Source: JAXMAR01 sp046350295 (GTDB lineage Bacteria > Planctomycetota > Planctomycetia > Gemmatales > Gemmataceae). From it: 64,000 nucleotides of DNA. Made by a program: the position numbers and the translations under genes. Below the pieces are notes generated by a model. It was not told the DNA's origin and ran no database searches. It was given only the letters and a program-made list of their open reading frames with translations. The DNA lies in NCBI GenBank assembly GCA_046350295.1, contig JAXMAR010000018.1, positions 68,663 through 132,662 of the forward strand. The letters run 5' to 3'. Shown piece by piece: positions 16,989-25,313 of the stretch (positions within the stretch are counted from its first letter, which is position 1; the number at the start of each line of letters is the position of its first letter).

Positions 16989-17417
16989 ATGAGGACGAGA
17001 CAAGACCGCCGCGCCGCCGCCGCCACCGAACTGGCCATCCTGCTGCCGTTGCTCGGCTTCTTGTTCCTCGTTGTCCTCGACTATAGCCGGGTGTTCCGCA
17101 GCTCGCAGATTCTCGACAGCGCGGCCCATTCGGCGGCGCTCTATGCGAGCGGTCAGGCGCGGATGAAGAGCAGCACGACAACGCCGCCCGCGCCGGGAAC
17201 GACCAACCCCGATCCCGAGGCGATCGACTGGGCCAGACAGGCGGCGGTGCGCGAGGGAGCGACGCTCGACCCGCCGCTCAAGAGCGAGAACGTGAGCGTC
17301 ACCTACACGAGCGGCGTCGCGACCGTCACCGTGACCTACGACTTCAAGACGAGCTACCTCGGCGTGCCCACGCTGCTCACGGTGTCGCGGACCGTGCGAA
17401 TGCCCGTGAGCCCGTGA
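16989..17417 (+). CDS. tadE: TadE-like minor pseudopilin
   Basis: A 142-residue protein with a short basic N-terminus and a pilin-type helix that begins RRAAAATELAILLPLLGFLF, matching the TadE signature in which a glutamate sits near the start of the helix. A threonine-rich, beta-like C-terminus follows. Such proteins are cleaved by TadV and needed for pilus biogenesis. It sits immediately downstream of tadC and is the last intact gene of the Tad cluster. Everything from 17.5 to 20.9 kb downstream is frameshifted. Confidence 0.87.
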   Translation: MRTRQDRRAAAATELAILLPLLGFLFLVVLDYSRVFRSSQILDSAAHSAALYASGQARMKSSTTTPPAPGTTNPDPEAIDWARQAAVREGATLDPPLKSENVSVTYTSGVATVTVTYDFKTSYLGVPTLLTVSRTVRMPVSP

Positions 17418-17448
17418 CCCGCTTGGCCGCGGTTCGCGGAGCCGGTCG

Positions 17449-17507
17449 TAGCGTGGACTTTTAGTCCACGCGGCCTGGAGAATCCGCGTGGACTGAAGTC
17501 CACGCTA
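17449..17507. repeat. Inverted repeat of the GTGGACT/AGTCCAC family
   Basis: The arms TAGCGTGGACTTTTAGTCCA(CGCGG) at 17449-17473 and its near-complement at 17484-17507 form a hairpin. Each arm is also self-complementary (GTGGACTtttAGTCCAC). It follows the tadE stop codon and may end transcription. Such double palindromes look like a dispersed intergenic element. Confidence 0.8.
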
Positions 17508-17536
17508 CGGTCGTGAAATGGAGCCCACCCCTAGCG

Positions 17537-17559
17537 CCGGTTCGCGGAACCGGGCGGAC
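17537..17559 (+). repeat. Second copy of the AACCGGGCGGAC repeat
   Basis: 23 bases match the arm of the palindrome at 10210-10290 with a single change (CGCGG instead of CGCAG). This shows that the element is dispersed in this genome. Confidence 0.75.
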
Positions 17560-17562
17560 AGA

Positions 17563-18035
17563 ATCTACCACCCCGACCGAGTGCAAAGAGCGAGCATGCG
17601 AGCCGCGCGAGCGCAACAGCACGGAGGCCGCCGCCCTGGAAGCCGCCATCGCTGCCGCATGCAGCGATGCCCTGCCCTGGCAGAGGATCGCCATCTTTCG
17701 CTCTGAACTAGGTGACAACGCAGGCAAGGCGAGGCCGTTTCCTCGTTACGGCTTCGGTCCATGGCGTATCGGGGCGGGAGATCAAGAAGACGTCCGACAC
17801 AGGCCGAGATCAGAGCGCCGCCGTGATCGCTCCTGGCCCAATCGATGGACACGGCGAACCTGACCTGCACCATCGACCGGATCGAGGAAGACCGCAATGC
17901 GGTCGCCTGCATGCCGCCACGCACATGGCGAGCACGGACGCCGGCTACGAGCTGACCATGACCCTGACCGGGTGCGCGCCACCGTGACGTATCGTACCTG
18001 GTCTTTACTGCACGCCTACCTTTAAAAGCGTGAGC
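17563..18035 (+). pseudogene. Probable second TadE-like pseudopilin, badly frameshifted
   Basis: Short coding-like pieces in different frames follow one another: ERNSTEAAALEAAIAAACSD near 17610, DTANLTCTIDRIEEDRNAVA near 17845 and RVRATVTYRTWSLLHAYL ending near 18022. The pattern (alanine-rich helix, then beta strands, then a VTV-Y ending) and the position between tadE and a TadG-like gene suggest a second minor pseudopilin. No single frame is open and no start can be chosen. This is a low-confidence assignment. Confidence 0.35.
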
Positions 18036-18059
18036 GAGCTGCCGATGTCGTTTTGAGGG

Positions 18060-19302
18060 GTGTCGCGTGGATCCGACGTGACAGAAAAGACGAGCGCGGT
18101 GCTGTGCTGGCTGGTGCTGATGCTGGCCGCGATCCTCGGCATCCTGCTGCTGACGATGGACGGCGGCCGCCTGATGGACGAGCGCCGCCCAGGCGAGCGC
18201 CGACGCCGCCGCCCTTCGCCGCCGCCACCAGCCTCTACGAGAACTACACGAGCGACCAGGGACTCGATCCGAGCTACGCGGCTACAGTTGCCCTCGACAG
18301 CGCCGCCGCCAACGGCTACGCCAACGACAAGGTCAACAGCGTCGTCACGGTGAACATCCCGCCGACGAGCGGCGAGTTCAAAGGCAAGGCGGAGTACGTC
18401 GAGGTCATCATTCAGTGGAACCTCCAGGGGGGCTTTTCCGCGGCCCTCAACCGGAAGAACATCGTCGCCAAGGCCCGTTCGCGGCGCGCGGCCGGCCCGA
18501 CCTGGTCGGCATGGTCGTCCTCGCCCCGAGAGCGCCGGCACACTGGTCAACAAATCGACCGCCGCGCGCTCGTCGGCCTCTACGTCAACTCCAGCGACCC
18601 GGACGCCTTCGAGCAGAAGAGCCCCGGCATCCTGGTCGTCGACGGTCTCGAGATCACCGGCGGCTACAACAATTCCGGCGGCGCCCTGTCTTGGCCAGAT
18701 CGATACCGGCGTGCGGGGCCTGTTCTCGGACATCCTGCGCAACATCGTCGCTCCCAACCCGGCCGCCTATCCGGTGCAGAGCAACGCACCGCTCAAGATC
18801 AACACCCTCTACCCGTGCCGTCCTCTCCCTGGCGTCTACAAGGGGGGCATCAGCATCTCGGGTCTGTCCGTCGTGACCATGCTGCCCGGCGTGTACATCA
18901 TGGACGGCGGCGGCTTCAAGGCGTCTTTGCCGCGGCGAGCGTCGTCGGCGTCGGCACGGTCATCTACAACACGTCGGGCAGTTTCCCGGCCGGCTCGGTC
19001 AGCATCGCCTCTCTCGGCAAGGTCGCCTTGATCGCCCCCTGGAACGGGACGTACAAGGGCATCGGCATCTTTCAGGACCGCGCCCTCAACAACGCCATGA
19101 CGATCACCGGCAACGGGCTGAGCACGATCGGCGTCATCTACGCCAGAGCCGCGTCCAGCTTGACCATGCCGCCGCCGTCGGCGTCGACACGCTGGGGGGC
19201 GCCTATGTCTGCGACACGCTCACGATCGGCGGCATCGGCACGGTCAACGTCGACCTCGGCTCCAACCGGCCGGCGGTCCCGCAAATCAACCTGGTGGAGT
19301 AG
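18060..19302 (+). pseudogene. TadG-like pilus-associated protein with many frameshifts
   Basis: The N-terminus has a TadG-type membrane segment (TSAVLCWLVLMLAAILGILL followed by DGGRLMDERR). Removing one C near 18190 and one T near 18213 restores the expected ERRQASADAAALAAATSLYE continuation, which is the hallmark of Flp-associated TadE/TadG proteins. Later segments make sense only in successive frames: DLVGMVVLAP, VGLYVNSSDPDAFEQKSPGI, GVYKGGISISGLSVVTMLPG, and finally GGIGTVNVDLGSNRPAVPQI ending at the stop at 19300. At least seven indels of both signs are needed. TadG proteins are anchored in the inner membrane with a large periplasmic part and help pilus assembly. Confidence 0.68.
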
Positions 19303-19338
19303 CAATCCCCATGCTCACGACCAAGAACCTGGGCGCGA

Positions 19339-20916
19339 ATGTCCGGCTTCCTGTTCCGGCCCGAAGGACCGCGTCGTCGCGCGACCTGGTGGGACACGCT
19401 CGTCGCCCACCGCCTGATGACCGGCCAGGCGCGCGCTATCGCGCGTGCACGGCAGACGACGACGGCGTCGCTTCTCGAAAGCCTCGTGCGCGACAACGCC
19501 CTGACGACCTACCAGGCGAAACAGATCACCCTCGGAGCGGGCGCACCGCCTCGCGTCGGCCAATACCTGATCCTCGACGAACTGGGAAGGCAAGGGCTTC
19601 GGTCAGGTCTGGGCGCGCTGCACACGTCATGCGCGCGTCGTGCTCAAGGTCATCTCGCCGTACCTGATCGAGAACGAGCGCGTCCGCTCCTGGTTTCGCC
19701 GCGAGGTTCTCGCCGCGACGCCGCTAGCGCACTTAACGTCGTCATGGCCTACGACGCCAACGAGGTCGACGGCGTCCTCTTCCTCGTCATGGAATCTTCG
19801 TCGAGGGACTGACCTCGACAACGTCGTTCGCGCCCGCGGCCTGCTGCCTTCGATCTGGCGGCCGAAATCTTCCGCCAGGCGGCGCTCGGTCTGCAACACG
19901 CGCACGAGAAAGGGATGGTGCACAGGGACATCAAACCGGCGAACCTGCTCATCGTGCCGCGCGGGCTGGAGCAATTCGCCGCCGGCGCCGCCAAGGACCC
20001 GATCGTCAAGATCGTCGACTTCGGTCTGGCGCGTTTGCAGGCGGGAGGAAACGCGCAAACAATCGTGCTGCAGAACGAAAAGGGCTTCGCGGGGACGCCG
20101 GACTTCATCTCGCCGGAGCAGGCGGCGGACATTCATTCCGCCGACATCCGCTCGGACCTCTACAGCCTCGGCTGCAGCCTTTACTTCGCCCTGAGCGGCG
20201 CGAAGCCGTTCGCGAGCGAAACGGCGCTGGAGGTGATTGTCAAGCAGATGCAGAAGGAGGCGGCGCCGCTGGAAACCATCGTCCCCGGGATTCCGCCGGC
20301 GTTCGAGGCGATCACGGCTCGATTGATGGCGAAGGACCCGCACAAGCGGTTTCAGACGCCGCGCGAGCTGGTCGAGGAGATCGAACGCCATCAGGAGGAA
20401 ATCGCCCGCGTCACGCGCGCCTGTCCGTCCGCGAAGGACTTCGTGCTGCCCACCGCCGAGGTTTCGTGGACGGCGGTATTGGCGGGACTCGCGTTCAACA
20501 GCGGCCTCGCCGGAGGACCCTGGGCACGGCCGTTTATCAGCCGGAAGTGGAGCCGGAGAAGCAATCAGGAGCTGCCACCCAAGGTCGTGACGCCGCATCC
20601 CGGAGTAATGCGACGCGTGGTAGAGCAAGATCGCTGCCGCGCCGAGCCTCGCGCCGCTTATCCAACAACGGCTAGACAAAGAAAGCTGCTTCCACTGTCG
20701 GACGTCGACTGGGCCGCCGCTCTGGAGAAGGTGAAGGACAAGGAGTGGGCGCGCGATGTCGTTCGCCGGCTCGCCAGGCAAGGCCCCCAAGGATGTCAGC
20801 GAATCGAGCGCGCCACACTCTACGCGAGCCTGCTCGCGGCTTGCCGCGTTTCCGGGGCGGCCGGAGGGCGCCCGGCTGAGCGTGCTGGATCGAATCCAGC
20901 GTCGAACCCTGGGTAA
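19339..20916 (+). pseudogene. Hanks-type serine/threonine protein kinase with frameshifts
   Basis: Kinase subdomains are readable across three frames: a GKGFGQVW glycine loop near 19593, the ATP-binding lysine in RVVLKVISPY, VEGTDLDNVVRARGLL, the catalytic loop HRDIKPANLL (19916-19945), DFGLARLQ, the activation-segment GTPDFISPEQA, and SDLYSLGCSLYFALSG. Upstream is a planctomycete-type helical region (LLESLVRDNALTTYQAKQIT). The catalytic-loop Asp, Asn and DFG Asp are present. At least three indels occur before the catalytic loop, and the part after about 20500 changes frame again, so the true C-terminus is unknown. The frame open at 19915 stops at 20916, and 20917-21100 shows nothing recognisable. 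It follows the TadG-like gene by 36 bases, possibly regulating it. Confidence 0.75.
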
Positions 20917-21100
20917 AAGCTGCGCATGCCGGCCGGCGCCGATGCGGAGGCGATGGAGACGCTGCTCGCCGCCTGCCTGGGCATCGATCGGCCTCGGCGA
21001 GCGCGCTCGGGGGGCTACTGGCTGTTTCTGTTCGCGTCGCCGAGCCGCGTGGCGGGCTGCGTTTTCTGGTCTCGCTGAGGTCCGAGGCGGAATCCAGCGG

Positions 21101-21493
21101 CTACCAACTGGCGTCCGGGCAATCCTGGAAAGGCCGTTTGCCCGCGATATCCCAGGACGCGCAGGCGGCGTCCACGTCCGGCAGAGGCGGCTCGCCGGCC
21201 TGCGTTTGCACGACAAGCAAACGCACCTGCAATCGTTTTCCATTGCGTGCCGCGATCACCGCAGCAGAACGTAACCACGCCCGGTTGGACGGCGAGCCAC
21301 GCCTCGAGCGGTCGGTCATCCGTGGGAAGGAGACGAAGTCGGCTTCGACGCAATAGCTGTAGGAGAACTTTGCGGCGTGGTTGAACCAGTAGCGAATGCC
21401 CAGGACCACGGCGCCCAGGCAGATGAGTACGAGGGCGCTGATGCAAAGTCGTCGTGTCACGGCGCGTTCCCGTTCGAGCCGAATCCTTGCCAA
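21101..21493 (-). CDS. Unknown small membrane-anchored protein
   Basis: A 130-residue ORF whose start reads ARIRLERERAVTRRLC and then one strong membrane helix (ISALVLICLGAVVLGIRYWF), followed by a soluble part with two cysteines. The first codon is TTG at 21493, and a GTG at 21460 just before the helix is an alternative. A TATAAT-like box lies upstream. The stop at 21101 might be premature because the region to its left is prone to frameshifts. No family is recognised. It converges with the kinase. Confidence 0.5.
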   Translation of the reverse strand: MARIRLERERAVTRRLCISALVLICLGAVVLGIRYWFNHAAKFSYSYCVEADFVSFPRMTDRSRRGSPSNRAWLRSAAVIAARNGKRLQVRLLVVQTQAGEPPLPDVDAACASWDIAGKRPFQDCPDASW

Positions 21494-21595
21494 TTATAAG
21501 CGATTCTCCAAGGCCTCCCCTCCTTTGCAGGACGCCGTGGCAAATCGTATCTTGTCGGAAGTGATAACCCAACACCGCATCAGGAGGAGACCACT

Positions 21596-22135
21596 GTGGG
21601 ACGTCATTACACCTTGCGCGGACTGCTGATCGTGGCCGCGGCGTTCGGCATTCTCGCCGCCGGCGGCCGGCTCTCGGCCCAGTTCCCGGAGCCCGGCCCC
21701 GAGCACGCCATGCTCAAGGCACAGGAAGGGGAATGGGACGCCATCGCGAAATCCCCCGCCGGCGACTCGAAGGGAAAGCTCAGCGTCAAGATGGCGCTCA
21801 ACGGCCTCTGGATGCTGGAGCATTACGAGGGGGAGGCCGGCGGCGTGAAGTTCGAAGGCCGCGGAATGACGAGCTACGACCCGAAGACGAAGAAGTACGT
21901 GAACGTGTGGGTCGACTCGATGGTGACGCGGCCCATGGTCACCGAGGGGACCTTCGACAAGGCGAAGAAGACGCTGACATTCAAGGGGGAGATGCCGACG
22001 CCGGACGGCAAGATGGCGACGGCGACGATCGCCATCCAGTACAAGGACGCGAACACCAAGGTCCTCACCCTCAGCGCCGGCGCCGAGGGCAAGGACATGC
22101 AGATGGTGCAGATCACGTACACGCGGCGCAAGTAG
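21596..22135 (+). CDS. Secreted DUF1579 protein
   Basis: A 179-residue protein with an N-terminal signal or anchor helix (LLIVAAAFGILAAGGRLSAQ). A DUF1579-type domain follows, with the family-like pattern LKAQEGEWDAIAKSPAG, NGLWMLEHYEGE, GRGMTSYDPKTKKYVNVWVD and ITYTRRK at the end. DUF1579 proteins are beta-rich, of unknown function and common in planctomycetes. The start is a GTG with an excellent GGAGGAG ribosome site. It is convergent with the zinc-ribbon gene, and the junction holds a palindromic array. Confidence 0.85.
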   Translation: MGRHYTLRGLLIVAAAFGILAAGGRLSAQFPEPGPEHAMLKAQEGEWDAIAKSPAGDSKGKLSVKMALNGLWMLEHYEGEAGGVKFEGRGMTSYDPKTKKYVNVWVDSMVTRPMVTEGTFDKAKKTLTFKGEMPTPDGKMATATIAIQYKDANTKVLTLSAGAEGKDMQMVQITYTRRK

Positions 22136-22154
22136 CGCCCACGACCAAATGAAC

Positions 22155-22258
22155 GGTGACAAGGTGAGGGGGTGACAAGGTGGCCAGCCAACACCTGGCT
22201 CACCTCTTCACCCTGTCACCCGGTCACCCTATCACCCTGTCACCCCCTCACCGTCACC
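22155..22258. repeat. GGTGACA/TGTCACC palindromic array at a convergent gene junction
   Basis: Two GGTGACAAGGTG units on the left face four to five CACCCTGTCACC-type units on the right, so the array folds into a long imperfect hairpin. It fills the space between two converging genes and includes the stop codon of the minus-strand gene (22254-22256). It probably serves as a two-way terminator. A very similar array is at 50236-50358. Confidence 0.8.
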
Positions 22259-22646
22259 CGCCCGGCTCTTCCTCATCCCAGCAAGCGCATATCGGCGCCT
22301 TGTGCTCCAGCAGCTTCTCACATTCGGTACACCACAGCTGGCCGCAGGCGAAGCAGCGGCCCACGAGCAGCTCGCCGATCTCCGGATCGTGCTCGCAATC
22401 GCCGGTCTCTTCGCTGCCGCACTTGGGACAGGCGCCGACGAAGATGCTGTTGACGAAGTCCTCGGCGCTGGCGCTGCCCTCGGCCAGCTGGCGCATCTCG
22501 GCCAGCACGTCGGGCGGCAGATTCTTGAGCACGTCGAGGGCGGCTTCGAACTCCTCCGGCTGCGGCGCATCGGTCAGATCCGCTTCGCAATGCGGACAGC
22601 GTTTCGCCTTCTTGGCGACCTTGCGATTGCAGTTCCAGCAGCGCAT
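22254..22646 (-). CDS. Zinc-ribbon protein
   Basis: A 130-residue cytoplasmic protein with an N-terminal zinc ribbon (MRCWNCNRKV, then RCPHCEADL). A helical acidic middle (EFEAALDVLKNLPPDVLAEM) is followed by two further CxxC groups (GACPKCGSEETGDCEH, then CFACGQLWCTECEKLL). The spacing suggests two or three bound zinc ions. The ATG at 22646 is chosen for its GGGAGGG ribosome site. The longer frame starting at 22805 has no such signal. The function is unknown; DNA or protein binding are both possible. Confidence 0.8.
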   Translation of the reverse strand: MRCWNCNRKVAKKAKRCPHCEADLTDAPQPEEFEAALDVLKNLPPDVLAEMRQLAEGSASAEDFVNSIFVGACPKCGSEETGDCEHDPEIGELLVGRCFACGQLWCTECEKLLEHKAPICACWDEEEPGG

Positions 22647-23078
22647 TTTCAAGCCCTCCCGATGGTCTGCGGACGCATTGTACCAAATACGTCTCACGGC
22701 TTTTCGCGGCGGCAATACCACGGCGTAAACGGGCGATAGACTCGTCCCTGTCCTGGCCGCAATTCCGAGCGGATCGGCCCCAGCGCCTGTGCGGGAACGG
22801 ACCAACTCTCAAGGCGTCTTTCCTTGCCGGGCGCCGCGCGATCCGGCTTCTCTTCGGATTCTCCCGCGCTCCAAAACCCGCAAGTCGCGGCGAAATCAGA
22901 AGTAAAAGCGTCCGCCCCCGCACGTCCGATCCGTGGCGATTCCGGAGGGGCCGCGCGGTCCGCCGATTGCAACCCTTTCCACGAAGCGATCGTGCGCCGC
23001 GGCCAGCGCTTGTGGCGCGATGCTCAATGCCCGCCGAGAGATATCCCGGCATTACTCCGGCTGACCGAGGAGAGAGTC
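22647..23078. other. Divergent intergenic region, no gene seen
   Basis: 432 bases separate the start codons of two divergent genes. Open frames here lack start signals and protein-like composition. It presumably contains the promoters of both genes, but no clear -35/-10 pair stands out. Confidence 0.4.
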
Positions 23079-24248
23079 ATGACCCACCACCAACATCGCC
23101 TGATCGGTCGCTTCACGCGCGCGGCCCTGGTGAGCGTGCTGGCCCTGCCGTTTTTCGCGGCCGCCGGTCACGCTCAGCTTCTGCCCAAGCCGCCCTGCAC
23201 TTGGATCGACGCCGGCCCCTGGCGTCTGCAAAGCTCACCGGGATCGGTGACGGCCGGCCCGCTGCTGAATGCCGGCCCCCATGTCGTCTGGGTGGCGGAA
23301 AAACTCGAAAAGGGGCCGACCCCCTACACCCTGTGGCGGCCTTATGGCCCGTTCAACGTGCAGGCCGGCAAGAAGTACCTCGTGACCATTCAATATGGCG
23401 CTCCGCTCATGGTCGCCTGGCTGCCGGAAGACGTGCGGCTCAACGTCTACTCCAATCCGGCAAAGAGCGGGGCGGTCTACTTCTACAACCACGACGACAA
23501 GCGTTTCTTCGGCGTCGCCGTCTGCCCCGGCACGCCCGGGCTCATCACGCCGCCGCCCACGCCGGCCACGGCCAAGGTCGTCCTCAAGACGGCCGCCACG
23601 CTGGCCAAGGGGGATCCGCTGGACACCGTCCGCAAAACCTGTTTCCGCCGCATCCACGAGTTGCGGCTGGAGCAGAACCGCGCCTACACCATCGCGATGG
23701 CCAGCAAGGATTTTGACGCTTTTCTGCGCCTGGAAGACCCGAGCGGCAAGCAAGTCGCGCAGGACGACGACAGCGGACCGGGCCTCGACGCCGAAATTCG
23801 CGCCTTCAAGCCCGCCGTCAGCGGCGTCTACCGCATCATCGCGACCACGTTTCGCGACGGCGCCACGGGAAATTACGACCTCACCGTCGCGACCTGGACC
23901 AGTCAGGTCATCATGAAGCAGGAGGCGGATCTCACGTCTTCCTTGGTGATCGGGCCGGACAAGATCGGCGTCCCCTACGTCAAGGGCAAGTTCTACCGCA
24001 GCTTCGATGTCAGCCTGAAGGTCGGGGTCAACTACGTCATCGACCTGGAAAGCACGGCGTTCGACGCGTTCCTGGTGCTCGAAGACAGCGCCGGCCGCGT
24101 GCTCGGCTGGGACGACGACAGCGGCGGCGCTCGCAACTCGCGCCTGAACTTCCAGGTCCCCCTCGATGGGACGTATCGCATCGTCGTCACTTCGTTCAGC
24201 CCCGGCGGCACCGGCCGGTTTCAGATGACCGTGCGCGCGGAAGAGTGA
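23079..24248 (+). CDS. Secreted protein with two PPC-like domains
   Basis: A 389-residue protein with a signal peptide (LVSVLALPFFAAAGHAQ). A beta-rich N-terminal part is followed by two homologous modules resembling bacterial pre-peptidase C-terminal domains: FDAFLRLEDPSGKQVAQDDD at about residue 215-285 and FDAFLVLEDSAGRVLGWDDD at about 325-385. The DDDSG acidic turns are typical of this fold and may bind calcium. No protease domain is attached, so these domains form most of the protein. The ATG at 23079 is preceded by GAGGAGAG, which supports it over the longer open frame. A periplasmic or surface location is expected. Confidence 0.82.
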   Translation: MTHHQHRLIGRFTRAALVSVLALPFFAAAGHAQLLPKPPCTWIDAGPWRLQSSPGSVTAGPLLNAGPHVVWVAEKLEKGPTPYTLWRPYGPFNVQAGKKYLVTIQYGAPLMVAWLPEDVRLNVYSNPAKSGAVYFYNHDDKRFFGVAVCPGTPGLITPPPTPATAKVVLKTAATLAKGDPLDTVRKTCFRRIHELRLEQNRAYTIAMASKDFDAFLRLEDPSGKQVAQDDDSGPGLDAEIRAFKPAVSGVYRIIATTFRDGATGNYDLTVATWTSQVIMKQEADLTSSLVIGPDKIGVPYVKGKFYRSFDVSLKVGVNYVIDLESTAFDAFLVLEDSAGRVLGWDDDSGGARNSRLNFQVPLDGTYRIVVTSFSPGGTGRFQMTVRAEE

Positions 24249-24320
24249 CGCAAGACGCAGCGATTGCCAAGGTGGCGCGAGGGCAAAAACGGGTCCCGCC
24301 TTGCAGGGATGGCCGGGGCT

Positions 24321-24395
24321 GGGGCTTTGCAACGAAACGGGACAGTCCCTAGAGATCTTGCAAGAGGGACAGTCCCCGTTTCGTTGCAAAGCCCC
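24321..24395. repeat. 30-bp near-perfect inverted repeat containing GGGACAGTCCC
   Basis: Arms at 24321-24350 and 24365-24395 are complementary apart from one mismatch and one extra base, with a 14-base loop. The core GGGACAGTCCC is itself a palindrome and recurs as the stem of the terminator at 40151-40182. It lies 72 bases after the PPC-protein stop codon. The gene-free stretch 24249-24714 also contains the palindromic element at 24421-24510 and nothing else recognised. Confidence 0.85.
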
Positions 24396-24420
24396 GGGGC
24401 TGGCGTCCCTTCAGCGAGCA

Positions 24421-24510
24421 GGGAACTGCCGGTTTCCAAGCCCCGGCCTGGAGCATCCCGTCTCGCTGCAGGCCGGGGCTTCTTCACTGATAGTTCCACT
24501 GGGCCGATCG
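24421..24510. repeat. Palindromic element copy 1, upstream of the VOC gene
   Basis: A 13-bp inverted pair, AAGCCCCGGCCTG (24438-24450) and CAGGCCGGGGCTT (24469-24481), is enclosed by an outer GGAACT...AGTTCC pair. The layout and much of the sequence match the element at 25106-25195. Confidence 0.75.
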
Positions 24511-24714
24511 TACGCCCCGGCCACCCGGCCGGCGATGAAAACGTCGCAACGGACCTGGCAAAGTCCGCGCGATCATGGGATGATGACGTTGGAGGGTTGC
24601 GCGCGGCTGCGGCAAGTGCGAGCGGCGGGCGCGAGGCGCAAACAGCGTAAACGGGCGATGGACGGGAGAGCAAACGGCGATAACGGTGAGAAGAGTAGCC
24701 GGAGGGACACCAAC

Positions 24715-25080
24715 GTGATTCAAGGATTGCGCACCGCTATCTATCCGACGCCGGACCTTGCCAAGGGCAAAGATTGGTATCGCCAGGTCCTTGGTCGCGA
24801 GCCGTACTTCGACGAGCCGTTTTACGTCGGCTTCTCGGCCGGCGGCTTTGAGCTTGGCTTGATTCCGGATGGGGAGCCGGGAGCGGCGGGCGTACAGGTG
24901 TATTGGGGAGTCGCGGACGCGGCTGCCGAGCTGACGCGGCTCGAGACGCTGGGCGCGCGGGTCCACGAGCCGGTCAAGGACGTCGGCGGCGGGATCAAGG
25001 TCGCGTCGGTGCTGGACCCGTTCGGGAACGTCTTCGGCATCATCGAGAACCCGCACTTCAAGCTGGACGAGGTGCGATGA
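24715..25080 (+). CDS. VOC-superfamily (glyoxalase/dioxygenase-like) protein
   Basis: A 121-residue single-domain protein of the vicinal oxygen chelate fold. It has the paired beta-alpha-beta modules LRTAIYPTPDLAKGKDWYRQ with YVGFSAGGFELGLIPDG, and GVQVYWGVADAAAELTRLE with VASVLDPFGNVFGIIENPHF, ending FKLDEVR. Members bind a metal and act on varied small molecules or as antibiotic-binding proteins, so the substrate is not predictable. The start is placed at the GTG preceded by GGAGG. It is monocistronic and flanked on both sides by related palindromic elements. Confidence 0.85.
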   Translation: MIQGLRTAIYPTPDLAKGKDWYRQVLGREPYFDEPFYVGFSAGGFELGLIPDGEPGAAGVQVYWGVADAAAELTRLETLGARVHEPVKDVGGGIKVASVLDPFGNVFGIIENPHFKLDEVR

Positions 25081-25105
25081 CGAGTGGCGGCCGGGTTGCA
25101 ACGAC

Positions 25106-25195
25106 ATGGAACTGACGGATTGCAAGCCCCGGCCTGAAGCGCCAGTTTCCCGGCACTCCCGGCCGGGGCTTCGCAAGCGAAAGTTCCACTCGCCC
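25106..25195. repeat. Palindromic element copy 2, downstream of the VOC gene
   Basis: AAGCCCCGGCC (25124-25134) pairs with GGCCGGGGCTT (25161-25171), again inside a GGAACT...AGTTCC frame. It resembles copy 1 at 24421-24510, including the flanking CCGGCCAC further right. It separates the VOC gene from dnaE. Confidence 0.75.
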
Positions 25196-25313
25196 GACTG
25201 GACACCAGCCCGGCCACCCCTACCGCATCCGCGGCGCAAACGGCCTTAGTCGCCTGCAAGCCGCTACAATGAACAAACCCCCGGACTTCAATCTCCTTCA
25301 AGGATGAACATCC

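Noticed and set aside
21015..21575. 186-residue minus-strand frame overlapping the small membrane protein
   Set aside because: It lacks a hydrophobic or domain pattern. The alternative frame 21101-21493 has a convincing membrane helix.
22824..23078. N-terminal extension of the PPC-domain protein
   Set aside because: The extension lies before a clear signal peptide and a good ribosome site, so it is not translated as part of this protein.
22723..24659. 15-base exact match GCGTAAACGGGCGAT at 22723-22737 and 24645-24659
   Set aside because: Too short to call an element without a genome count. No shared structure around it.
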